Shown: positions 25,445 to 33,304 of the stretch, piece after piece
Numbering within the stretch: position 1 is the stretch's first letter
Layout: the number at the start of each line of letters is the position of its first letter
From: Candidatus Omnitrophica bacterium UBA6233
Lineage (GTDB): Bacteria > Omnitrophota > Gorgyraeia > Gygaellales > Profunditerraquicolaceae
DNA: 64,000 bases
NCBI GenBank assembly: GCA_002440965.1
Contig: DJWJ01000016.1
Coordinates: 1 to 64,000 of the forward strand
Direction of reading: 5' to 3'
Position numbers and translations under genes: made by a program
The notes under the pieces: model-generated
The model's input: the letters and a program-made list of their open reading frames with translations, nothing else
The model's database searches: none
Told to the model about the DNA's origin: nothing

Positions 25445-26438
25445 AATATTATTGGGGCATGGCAGCGGCGGAAGGCTCACCCATAATTTCATTAAGCAAG
25501 TGCTGCTTGAAAAATTAAAGAATCCAATTCTAGGGGAATTGGCTGATAGCGCGGTCATAAATTACAAAGAACAAGTCGCTTTTACTACGGATTCTTTTGT
25601 GGTGAGCCCCTTATTTTTCCCCGGAGGAGACATTGGCAAGCTTTCGGTATCCGGCACAGTTAATGATCTGGTCATGCTAGGAGCTGTTCCGGAGTATCTT
25701 TCTTTGGCCTTGATTGTAGAGGAGGGGTTAGAGCAGAAAATTCTTGAGAGGATAATTTGTTCGGTAGCCATTCAGGCTAAAAACTCAAGGGTGCAGATTG
25801 TTACCGGAGATACAAAAGTCGTAGAAAGACTGGCCGCCGATAAATTATTTATTAACACTTCAGGCCTAGGTAGGTTAATTTCTTCGAGAAGGTTGTCCTT
25901 GAAGGGTATCTCGCCCGGCGATAAAATTATCATTACCGGAAATATCGCCGAACACGGTTTGAGTATTCTTGCTAAAAGAAAAGAATTGGGCTTAAACTTT
26001 AATATTAAAAGCGATTGCGCAAGCCTCAACGGATTGATTATCCCGCTCTTAAGGATCACCAAGGCAATAAAATTTATGCGCGACCCGACGCGAGGAGGGA
26101 TAGCGACAACTTTAAATGAAATCTCCGAAGGCTCCGGGTTAGGAATTATTCTCGAGGAGAAAGACATTCCGATATCTCCGAAGGTAAGGGCGGCTTCGGA
26201 ATTATTGGGCATAGATCCTCTTTATGTCGCTAATGAAGGAAAGGCTTTGTTGGTCGTAGAACCTAAAGAAGCGCAAAGAATCGTGGCTGTTCTTAGAAAA
26301 AATCCCTTAGGTCGTAACGCTAAAATTATCGGGACAGTTAAAAAGACGCCGCGAGGCAGGGTTGTGTTGCGCACCGCTTTTAATACCGAGCGTATTTTGG
26401 ATATGTTAACTTCTGATCCATTACCGAGGATATGTTAA
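25428..26438 (+). CDS. hypE: Hydrogenase maturation protein HypE
   Basis: The 336-residue protein dehydrates the thiocarboxamide on its C-terminal Cys to thiocyanate, the CN- source for [NiFe] hydrogenase. It starts at GTG 25428 (MKKTTRILLGHGSGG) and has the FTTDSFVVSP and MRDPTRGGIATTLNEI motifs of the PurM/SelD-like fold. It ends in PRIC, the invariant modified cysteine. It is separated from hypFCD by about 7 kb, and no hydrogenase structural genes or hypAB are in the window. Confidence 0.95.
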   Translation: MKKTTRILLGHGSGGRLTHNFIKQVLLEKLKNPILGELADSAVINYKEQVAFTTDSFVVSPLFFPGGDIGKLSVSGTVNDLVMLGAVPEYLSLALIVEEGLEQKILERIICSVAIQAKNSRVQIVTGDTKVVERLAADKLFINTSGLGRLISSRRLSLKGISPGDKIIITGNIAEHGLSILAKRKELGLNFNIKSDCASLNGLIIPLLRITKAIKFMRDPTRGGIATTLNEISEGSGLGIILEEKDIPISPKVRAASELLGIDPLYVANEGKALLVVEPKEAQRIVAVLRKNPLGRNAKIIGTVKKTPRGRVVLRTAFNTERILDMLTSDPLPRIC

Positions 26439-27176
26439 ATGAAATCATCAAGATATATGAAGCGTTTTTACCGTGATTGGGCTAGGGCTAAAGACCTTTA
26501 TCCCTTGCGCATAGTCGCAAAAGAAACCGATCTGCAGATTTTTACCAATAAACCAGTAGACCCGAGATTCGTTGAAGAAAAGATCCGCAATTATCGTTGG
26601 GAAATAGAGAACTATATAAATAAGGATCATCGTTTCCTCACTGCTTTAAAACCGATTCCAGTTGAACTTGGCGCCGCTCTTATTGTAAAGGATATGGCAG
26701 AGCAATCCAAGAGGGCGAATACCGGACCGATGAGTACAGTTGCCGGAGCAATAGCCGGAGTTTTAGGTAAGGATTTGCTCAAGGCCGGTTACAAGGAAGT
26801 GATTGTTGAAAATGGCGGAGACATTTTTTTAAAATCCCGTAAAGTGCGTAAAGTCGGGGTATATGTGGGCCGCTCGAAAATGTGGAATAAATTGCAGTTG
26901 GAGATAAAACCCAAAGATACGCCGTTAGGAATTTGCACTTCTTCAGGGACGCTGGGGCATTCTTTAAGTTTTGGCTGCGCGGATAGCGTAGTGATTATTT
27001 CAAAGAGCGTTAGTCTCGCGGACAGTGTAGCTACAGCTACAGCCAATCGTATTAATTCCAAAGAAGACTTGCAGCGGGCGCTTAATTTTGCCCGTTCCAT
27101 CAAAGGTGTCCTAGGAGTAGTTATTATTTTAAAAAATAATTTAATTACTTGGGGTAAGGTAGAATTTGTTCGTTGA
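26439..27176 (+). CDS. UPF0280 (ApbE-related) family protein
   Basis: The 245-residue protein matches UPF0280, distant relatives of the FMN transferase ApbE: ANTGPMSTVAGAIAG (about residues 88-102), VENGGDIFLK, and GICTSSGTLGHSLSFGCADSVV. The biochemical role is unknown; a flavin-transfer activity is possible by fold. It begins immediately at the hypE stop codon. Confidence 0.85.
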   Translation: MKSSRYMKRFYRDWARAKDLYPLRIVAKETDLQIFTNKPVDPRFVEEKIRNYRWEIENYINKDHRFLTALKPIPVELGAALIVKDMAEQSKRANTGPMSTVAGAIAGVLGKDLLKAGYKEVIVENGGDIFLKSRKVRKVGVYVGRSKMWNKLQLEIKPKDTPLGICTSSGTLGHSLSFGCADSVVIISKSVSLADSVATATANRINSKEDLQRALNFARSIKGVLGVVIILKNNLITWGKVEFVR

Positions 27177-27182
27177 ATTTTC

Positions 27183-27321
27183 TTGACAATCACAGCGGAT
27201 TGTGATAAAAAATCACTATAGACACAATACTTAGCGTAATTTTTCAGGAGGCATTAAACTTAAATTGAAAAAATAGGCGTAACGAAAAGGGCTCTTTTGG
27301 CAGGATGAAGAGCCTTTTTTT
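27183..27321 (+). ncRNA. Possible small RNA or leader: promoter-like start and terminator without an ORF
   Basis: TTGACA (27183-27188) is followed about 15-17 bases later by a TGTGATAAA/TAAAAA -10-like stretch. A terminator hairpin GGCTCTT/AAGAGCC (27290-27296, 27308-27314) with seven Ts ends at 27321. Between them is AGGAGG (27246-27251), but no convincing reading frame. It precedes the ATP-grasp/aminomutase genes by about 60 bases and could be an sRNA or an attenuated leader. Confidence 0.4.
27288..27321 (+). terminator. Rho-independent terminator upstream of the ATP-grasp pair
   Basis: A 7-bp perfect stem (GGCTCTT/AAGAGCC), extendable by two pairs, is followed by TTTTTTT. Confidence 0.85.
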
Positions 27322-27384
27322 GTAGTAAAAGAAATCTCGTCACAAAATCAAGCTGGCGGGGACTAAAAAAGGATTTCTAAAACA

Positions 27385-28374
27385 ATGAGAACGGTCGGGT
27401 TAACCTACGATTTAAAGACAGATTATCAATTTAAAGAAGGCGATCCTCTTGATGCTAACGCTGAATTCGATCATCCATCGACTATTGATATTATTGCTTG
27501 CGCAATTGAAGCAAACGGTTTTAAAGTAGAGAGGATAGGTAACGCCGGGAATCTTCTCGAAAAATTATCTTCTTTAAGGGTGGACATTGTTTTTAATATC
27601 TCCGAAGGATTAACCGGGAGAAACCGTGAATCCCAAGTACCCATATTACTTGAGATGGCCGGAATTCCTTTTGTTGGCTCAGACGCTCTTACTCTTGGGC
27701 TTACTTTGGATAAGGTTATGGCCAAAAAGATTTTTATCGCTGAGAAAATACCCACTCCAAAATTTATTGAAACAAGCTCAGTGGAAGAATTAGCAAATAC
27801 CAATCATTACAAGTTTCCTTTAATCGTAAAGCCGCGCTTTGAGGGTTCTTCCAAAGGTTTAAGCGAAAGTTCCCGGGTTGAAAATAGAGATGACTTGCTT
27901 AAGCAGGTTGGATATATTGTTAATGCTTATAAACAACCAGTGCTGGTTGAAGAGTTTATATCCGGTCAGGAATTTACTGTGGCTCTTGTAGGAAACGATC
28001 CTGCGGAAGTTCAGCCAATCGTTCAAATTAAAATCGACGGAAAACTAAAATTAAACGACAGGTTTTACACCTTTGCCCGTATTACTTCCGATAGATTGGA
28101 ATATATTTGTCCGGCAAAAATCCCTCAAGAATTAAAGAAGAAGATCGATGATCTGGCCTTAAGGACTTATAAAGCGGTAGATTGCCGTGATTTCGGACGG
28201 GTTGATTTTCGGGTTGACAATGAAGGCAAGCCCTATGTCTTAGAGATAAACCCTTTGCCTTCCCTGTCTACCGAAGACGTATTTATGCTTTTAGCCAAAA
28301 ACACAGGTATTACTTATGAGCAGATGATTGGCAAAATCTTAAATAGCGCAATTAAAAGGCATAATCTCGACTAA
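27385..28374 (+). CDS. D-Ala-D-Ala-ligase-like ATP-grasp enzyme (first of pair)
   Basis: The 329-residue protein has the ATP-grasp pattern of D-Ala-D-Ala ligases: VFNISEGLTGRNRESQVP (about 70-87), PLIVKPRFEGSSKGLS (about 147-162), VLVEEFISGQEFTVAL and the metal site FGRVDFR...PYVLEINPLPSLS. It would ligate a carboxylate to an amine via acyl phosphate. It is a divergent paralogue of the next gene and they abut exactly. Because a lysine aminomutase is coupled to them, ligation of an amino acid to beta-lysine is inferred, not cell-wall D-Ala-D-Ala synthesis. Confidence 0.8.
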   Translation: MRTVGLTYDLKTDYQFKEGDPLDANAEFDHPSTIDIIACAIEANGFKVERIGNAGNLLEKLSSLRVDIVFNISEGLTGRNRESQVPILLEMAGIPFVGSDALTLGLTLDKVMAKKIFIAEKIPTPKFIETSSVEELANTNHYKFPLIVKPRFEGSSKGLSESSRVENRDDLLKQVGYIVNAYKQPVLVEEFISGQEFTVALVGNDPAEVQPIVQIKIDGKLKLNDRFYTFARITSDRLEYICPAKIPQELKKKIDDLALRTYKAVDCRDFGRVDFRVDNEGKPYVLEINPLPSLSTEDVFMLLAKNTGITYEQMIGKILNSAIKRHNLD

Positions 28375-29376
28375 ATGAAGATTGCCCTAACGTATAATTT
28401 AAAAAAGAAGGATACGACAAAACCCGCGGATTATTTTTCGGAGTGTGACTCCGAAGAAACCATTAACGCCATCACCGGGGCTATCCGCAGAAAAGGTCAT
28501 AATGTCGAGGCAATCGACGTAGAATATCCCAAGTTATTCTCTTATTTTAGGAAAAATTCGGTAGATATGGTTTTTAATATTGCCGAAGGCAAGTCAGGTA
28601 AGTTTCGCGAGTCGGAAGTTCCGGCGATATTAGATTACCTAAAAATTCCTTACACAGGTTCAGATACATTCTCCTTAGCCTTAGCTTTGAATAAGGCCCT
28701 TACCAAGAAGATTTTAAAAGCCGAAAATATCCCGACTCCGAATTTCCAGGTTTTTATTAAAGGAACGGAAGAATTGAACCCGGATTTAAGATTTCCTTTG
28801 ATCGTAAAGCCAAATTGCGAAGGTTCGGCTAAAGGGATTAGCAAGCTCAATGTGGTTAATAACACGGAGGATTTATTCAAGCGGGTTAAAGATATTCTTA
28901 GCGTATATAAACAGGAAGCCCTGGTGGAAGAATTCATCGAAGGCAAAGAGCTTACCGTAGGGATTTTGGAAAACGGCAAGACCCGCGTCCTGCCGATCTT
29001 AGAAATTGATTTCTCCGACTGTAAGAATAGCGGAGAATATTTTTATTCCTGGAAGATGAAGGAATACCAGGGAAATAAAGAGTTGGGGTTAGTGCCGACT
29101 TTTCACTGCCCGGCGCGCCTGGATTCGGAGACTGAAAAAGCGGTTAAGGATGTCGCACTCAGGACGCATCGCGCAGTCGGCTGCCTGGATATTTCACGTA
29201 CCGATATACGTTTGGACAAATTCAATGTGCCTTATGTTCTGGAGATTAATCCTCTCCCGGGTTTAGATCCTAAGGAATCAAATTTTCCAATTATGGCGTA
29301 TGCCGCGGGAATGAAATACGAAGATCTTATTGAGGCAATAATTCTAAGCGCCTCTGAAAGGAAAGGCTTAAATTGA
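28375..29376 (+). CDS. D-Ala-D-Ala-ligase-like ATP-grasp enzyme (second of pair)
   Basis: The 333-residue paralogue of the preceding gene contains VFNIAEGKSGKFRESEVP, PLIVKPNCEGSAKGISKL, LVEEFIEGKELTVGIL and DISRTDIR...PYVLEINPLPGLD. The substrate-facing middle (about 200-240) differs from the first copy, which suggests a different substrate or a sequential second ligation. The start codon directly follows the previous stop, and its own stop overlaps the TTG start of the aminomutase. Confidence 0.8.
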   Translation: MKIALTYNLKKKDTTKPADYFSECDSEETINAITGAIRRKGHNVEAIDVEYPKLFSYFRKNSVDMVFNIAEGKSGKFRESEVPAILDYLKIPYTGSDTFSLALALNKALTKKILKAENIPTPNFQVFIKGTEELNPDLRFPLIVKPNCEGSAKGISKLNVVNNTEDLFKRVKDILSVYKQEALVEEFIEGKELTVGILENGKTRVLPILEIDFSDCKNSGEYFYSWKMKEYQGNKELGLVPTFHCPARLDSETEKAVKDVALRTHRAVGCLDISRTDIRLDKFNVPYVLEINPLPGLDPKESNFPIMAYAAGMKYEDLIEAIILSASERKGLN

Positions 29377-30560
29377 GCAGCGTTCAGGCAATTGAAAATC
29401 AAAAATTGCAGCAGGAAAACGCTAATGTTGTACGCACAAGCAGAAAGCCCCGGGACTACCAGCAGATAGGTATTTATAAGGACATTAACCCTTTGGACTG
29501 GGAAGATTGGCATTGGCAGATAAAGAACAGGATTTGCACCAAAGATGTTCTGGCGCAGATAATCAGTTTGACTCCCGACGAGGAAAAGGGGATTGATAAG
29601 GCTAGGGGCCGTTTATCCATGGCTATAACTCCTTATTGGGGTTCTCTTCTTGATCAGGAAGACGCCAATTGTCCGATCAGGCGTCAATCTGTTCCGGTAA
29701 TCCAGGAATCCATGGTTACTCCGCATGAAATGACTGATCCTTGCGCCGAAGACAGAGATTCTCCGGCTCCGCATTTGGTGCACCGCTATCCAGATAGGGT
29801 TCTACTATTGGCGACTGACCATTGCGCTATGTATTGCCGGCATTGCACGCGCCGGCGTCTGGTTGGCGATCATGAGGTCAAAGATGCAAATTCTGCGGAT
29901 AGGTTTGATGCAGCTATCGAATACATAAAAGCCAACCGTAAAATAAGGGATGTGCTGATATCCGGAGGCGACCCGTTAATTCTGGAAGACGAAGAATTGG
30001 AAAAGCTGCTGCAAAAGATTCGTTCTATATCGCACGTGGAATTTTTAAGGATCGGCACGCGTATCCCGGTGACTCTTCCTCAGCGCATTACGGAAAACCT
30101 GGTGAATATGCTTAAAAAATATTCGCCGATCTGGATGAGTATACATTTTAATCACCCCAAGGAGATTACCAAACGCTGCAAGATTGCCTGCGATATGCTT
30201 TCGGAGGCAGGCGTTCCCTTAGGGAGTCAAACGGTCTTGCTTAAGGGTGTTAATGATCGGCCCTTCATAATGAAAAAGCTGGTTCATGAATTGTTGCAGA
30301 TAAGGGTAAGGCCGTATTATATTTATCAGTGCGATCCGGTGCGCGGCACGCAGCATTTCCGGACTCCCGTAGCTACCGGGATAAATATCATGGAGAAGTT
30401 GCGCGGACATACTTCCGGATACGCTGTCCCTACCTATGTTATTGATGGTCCTGGCGGAGGCGGAAAAATTCCCGTGGGGCCGAATTATATTCTTTCACAG
30501 GCTAAAGGAAAATACGTCCTGCGTAATTATAAGGGTAAGATTTACACCTACCTAGAATAA
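29373..30560 (+). CDS. kamA: Lysine 2,3-aminomutase (KamA-family radical SAM, PLP)
   Basis: The 395-residue protein carries the radical-SAM cluster CAMYCRHC (about residues 152-159) and the PLP-lysine motif PGGGGK. The two aspartates that bind the lysine epsilon-amine in Clostridium LAM have counterparts in YQCDP and YVIDGPGGGGK, so lysine to beta-lysine is the most likely reaction. The start is TTG 29373, overlapping the upstream stop. No beta-lysine acetyltransferase (AblB) is next to it; two ATP-grasp ligases are. Confidence 0.88.
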   Translation: MSSVQAIENQKLQQENANVVRTSRKPRDYQQIGIYKDINPLDWEDWHWQIKNRICTKDVLAQIISLTPDEEKGIDKARGRLSMAITPYWGSLLDQEDANCPIRRQSVPVIQESMVTPHEMTDPCAEDRDSPAPHLVHRYPDRVLLLATDHCAMYCRHCTRRRLVGDHEVKDANSADRFDAAIEYIKANRKIRDVLISGGDPLILEDEELEKLLQKIRSISHVEFLRIGTRIPVTLPQRITENLVNMLKKYSPIWMSIHFNHPKEITKRCKIACDMLSEAGVPLGSQTVLLKGVNDRPFIMKKLVHELLQIRVRPYYIYQCDPVRGTQHFRTPVATGINIMEKLRGHTSGYAVPTYVIDGPGGGGKIPVGPNYILSQAKGKYVLRNYKGKIYTYLE

Positions 30561-30629
30561 TTCTTCAATTAACTCATATACGCCTCGTAGGTGTACATGG
30601 GATTAGTGCAGATAGGGTAAACACGGGAA

Positions 30630-32585
30630 ATGGACGTTAAGAATAAACGCAATTTTATTCTTTTAGGTCATGCCCAATCAGGCAAAACCAGCCTCGCCGA
30701 AAGTATACTTTATTTCTCCAAAGCTACTACCCGCAAAGGAAAAATCGAAGATGGTTCGACTACTAGCGATTATAGCTTTGATGAAATCGAGAAAAAACAT
30801 TCCATAAATTTAAGTTTGCTCTTTTGTGATTATCAGGGCGCGCGTTTGCAGATAGTGGATACCCCTGGATACGCGGATTTTTCCGGAGAGGTTATTTGTG
30901 GAATCCGGGCTGTAGATAGCGCGGTCATCGTGGTGGATAGCGCAAACGGTGTGCAGGCAGGTACGCAGCGTGGCTGGGAAATGTGCGAAGAGGCCAATAT
31001 CCCTTGTATGATTTTTATCAACAAGGTGGATAAAGAAGGGGCGGATGTTAATAAAATTTTAGCGGATTTAAAATCCAGCCTCTCCAAAAACTGCGTTATA
31101 ATTCAGTCTTTGGAAGATTCTCTTTTGGTGGAAGCGATTGCCGAAAGCGATGACAGTTTGCTGGAAAAATATCTGGCGACCTTGCGTCTATCACAGGAAG
31201 AGATTAAGAATGGCTTAGCTCAGGCCGTAAATAAGCGCAAAATTTTTCCGGTCTTGGCAGGTTCAGCGCTTACTGATAAAGGAATTAAAGATTTACTGGA
31301 TGATATTCTGCAGTATCTGCCTGGTCCTTTGGAGAGAAATCCGGTTAAAGCGTTTAATCCTTTAAAACCCGAAGAAGCCAAAGAGGTGGTTTTAAAAGAG
31401 GATGCTCCGTTTTCCGCGCTTGTTTTTAAAAACATCTCGGATCCTTTTGTGGGCCAGCTTACTTTGCTACGGGTTTTCTCGGGAAAGCTTTTAAGCGATA
31501 CCGGGTTTTATAACGTAAGCCGGAAATCAAAGGAAAGAATCGGTCCGATTTATATTTTACAGGGCAAAGAGCAGCGTCAAATTGAAGCTGCAATCAGCGG
31601 CGATATTGTAGCTATCGCCAAATTGAAAGATACGGGTGTAGGGGATTCGCTCTCAAGAGACAAAGAGCAATTTTTATTCGAACCGCTAGTTTTTCCGGAA
31701 GCGGCAATTTCCGCTTCGGTTAAGCCTAAGAGCCGCGAGGATGAGGAAAAAATATCCGATGCTTTGCATAAGCTGGCGGCCGAGGATCATACCTTTGGAG
31801 TAAGGCATGATCCGCAAACCAAAGAATTGATTATTTCGGGGATGGGCGATTTGCATTTGTCAGTAATGGTTGCCCGGATGAAAAAAAGATTTAATGTCGT
31901 TGTCGATTTAGGGACCCCGAAAGTTTCCTATAAAGAAACGATTACGAAGAGTATAAAAGTTCAGGGAAAATTTAAGCGCCAGTCCGGCGGCCGCGGCCAA
32001 TACGGCGATTGTTGGATTGAGGTTGAACCCCTGGGAAGAGGAAAAGGTTTTGAGTTCGTGGATAAGATATTCGGAGGTGCAATTCCGCGTAACTTCATTC
32101 CTTCCGTCGAAAAAGGCGTACGGCAAGCAGCCTTGGAAGGAGCGGTTGCCGGACATCCGATTGAAGATATCCGGGTAACTCTGGTTGACGGCTCTTATCA
32201 TGAAGTCGACTCGTCGGATATGGCTTTTCAAATTGCTGGAGCCATGGCTTTACGTAAGGCAGTAATGGATGCCGGTCCGGTATTGTTGGAGCCGATAATG
32301 GATGTGGAGATAAATATCCCGGAAGATTGCCTGGGGATTATTTCCGGAGATATTAATTCCAGGCGCGGCAGAGTTATGGGGATGGAAATTAAAGGTAAAC
32401 AGCAGATTATTAAGGTTCAGGCGCCGCTGGCGGAGATGTTTAAATACGCCAATGACCTGCGTTCAATAACCGGAGGCCGCGGGACCTACACCATGCGATT
32501 TTCGCACTACGAAGAAGTACCGCATAAAATCGCTGGCTCGATTATTACTCAATATCAAGCCTCAAAAAAACAGGAAGAACAGTAA
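30630..32585 (+). CDS. Elongation factor G-like GTPase (EF-G paralogue)
   Basis: The 651-residue translational GTPase has the P-loop GHAQSGKT, switch II DTPGYAD, NKVD, and domain IV signature YHEVDSSDMAFQIAGAMALRKA. It is shorter than canonical EF-G (about 690), and the G1 sequence GHAQSGKT differs from the usual AHIDAGKT, placing it among EF-G-like/FusA2-type paralogues. The role may be ribosome-associated but not the main translocase. A YchF-derived protein follows after five bases. Confidence 0.85.
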   Translation: MDVKNKRNFILLGHAQSGKTSLAESILYFSKATTRKGKIEDGSTTSDYSFDEIEKKHSINLSLLFCDYQGARLQIVDTPGYADFSGEVICGIRAVDSAVIVVDSANGVQAGTQRGWEMCEEANIPCMIFINKVDKEGADVNKILADLKSSLSKNCVIIQSLEDSLLVEAIAESDDSLLEKYLATLRLSQEEIKNGLAQAVNKRKIFPVLAGSALTDKGIKDLLDDILQYLPGPLERNPVKAFNPLKPEEAKEVVLKEDAPFSALVFKNISDPFVGQLTLLRVFSGKLLSDTGFYNVSRKSKERIGPIYILQGKEQRQIEAAISGDIVAIAKLKDTGVGDSLSRDKEQFLFEPLVFPEAAISASVKPKSREDEEKISDALHKLAAEDHTFGVRHDPQTKELIISGMGDLHLSVMVARMKKRFNVVVDLGTPKVSYKETITKSIKVQGKFKRQSGGRGQYGDCWIEVEPLGRGKGFEFVDKIFGGAIPRNFIPSVEKGVRQAALEGAVAGHPIEDIRVTLVDGSYHEVDSSDMAFQIAGAMALRKAVMDAGPVLLEPIMDVEINIPEDCLGIISGDINSRRGRVMGMEIKGKQQIIKVQAPLAEMFKYANDLRSITGGRGTYTMRFSHYEEVPHKIAGSIITQYQASKKQEEQ

Positions 32586-32590
32586 AATTT

Positions 32591-33292
32591 ATGAAGATAA
32601 GCGTAATCGGTTTACCGGAGTTAAATCCCGGTAAGCATAATGTTAAAGATTCTCGTTTGGACGAAGTGGATAGTATAACCAAAGCTAAAAAGAAGACCTA
32701 TGTCCAGGCTGAAGTTGTGGAAGAAGCAGCGGCAATTGACGCAGATGCAATTTTAGTCGTTAAAGATTCAGCGAGCGACCTTATCCTTAAGGATCTGGAA
32801 TTTGTGGAAACTCGGCTTACGCGTTCGACGGAAGAAGCGGAAAAAGCTTTATTCAATAAACTAAAAGCGGCTTTAGAAAAAGAGCAGTTTATATTTAACG
32901 CGGGGCTTGCGGAAACTGAAAAAAAAGAATTGATCAAATACGGTTTGCTTACCGCGAAACCGGTGATTGTTGCCGAGGCCAAAGACCTGGAAGATAAAAA
33001 TGCCCTTTTGCTTAGAGTATTAAAGGAAGGCGGATATATCAGTTTTTTTACTACCGGTGAAAAAGATACCCGGGCCTGGCTCATTCGAAACGGCGCAAAC
33101 GCCTGGGAGGCCTCGGGGGCTATACACTCGGATATACAACAGGGGTTTATTCGGGCTGAAATCATTGCTTTTAAGGATTTTATGGAGTGCGGCGGAGAAA
33201 ATAGAGCCAAACAAGCCGGCAAAATGCGTCTGGAGTCAAAAGAATATATAATGCAGGATTGTGATTTAGCCAATTTTAGGTTTAATAAATAG
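32591..33292 (+). CDS. YchF-like protein lacking the GTPase core (DUF933/TGS)
   Basis: The 233-residue protein has the C-terminal YchF/OLA1 region: a helical coiled-coil stretch (LKDLEFVETRLTRSTEEAEKAL, about 76-97) and the TGS-like DUF933 domain (FFTTGEKDTRAWLIRNG...GFIRAEIIAFKDF...AKQAGKMRLESKEYIMQDCDL). The start MKISVIGLPE resembles the YchF start IVGLPNVGKS, but the P-loop and following G-domain are gone. Loss of nucleotide binding suggests a ribosome- or RNA-binding remnant kept for another use. It pairs with the EF-G paralogue. Confidence 0.8.
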   Translation: MKISVIGLPELNPGKHNVKDSRLDEVDSITKAKKKTYVQAEVVEEAAAIDADAILVVKDSASDLILKDLEFVETRLTRSTEEAEKALFNKLKAALEKEQFIFNAGLAETEKKELIKYGLLTAKPVIVAEAKDLEDKNALLLRVLKEGGYISFFTTGEKDTRAWLIRNGANAWEASGAIHSDIQQGFIRAEIIAFKDFMECGGENRAKQAGKMRLESKEYIMQDCDLANFRFNK

Positions 33293-33304
33293 AAAGAGGT
33301 TGTT

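Noticed and set aside
27385..29376. Cell-wall D-Ala-D-Ala ligases (ddl)
   Set aside because: Two divergent copies in tandem, coupled to a lysine aminomutase and without mur genes nearby, argue for another substrate.
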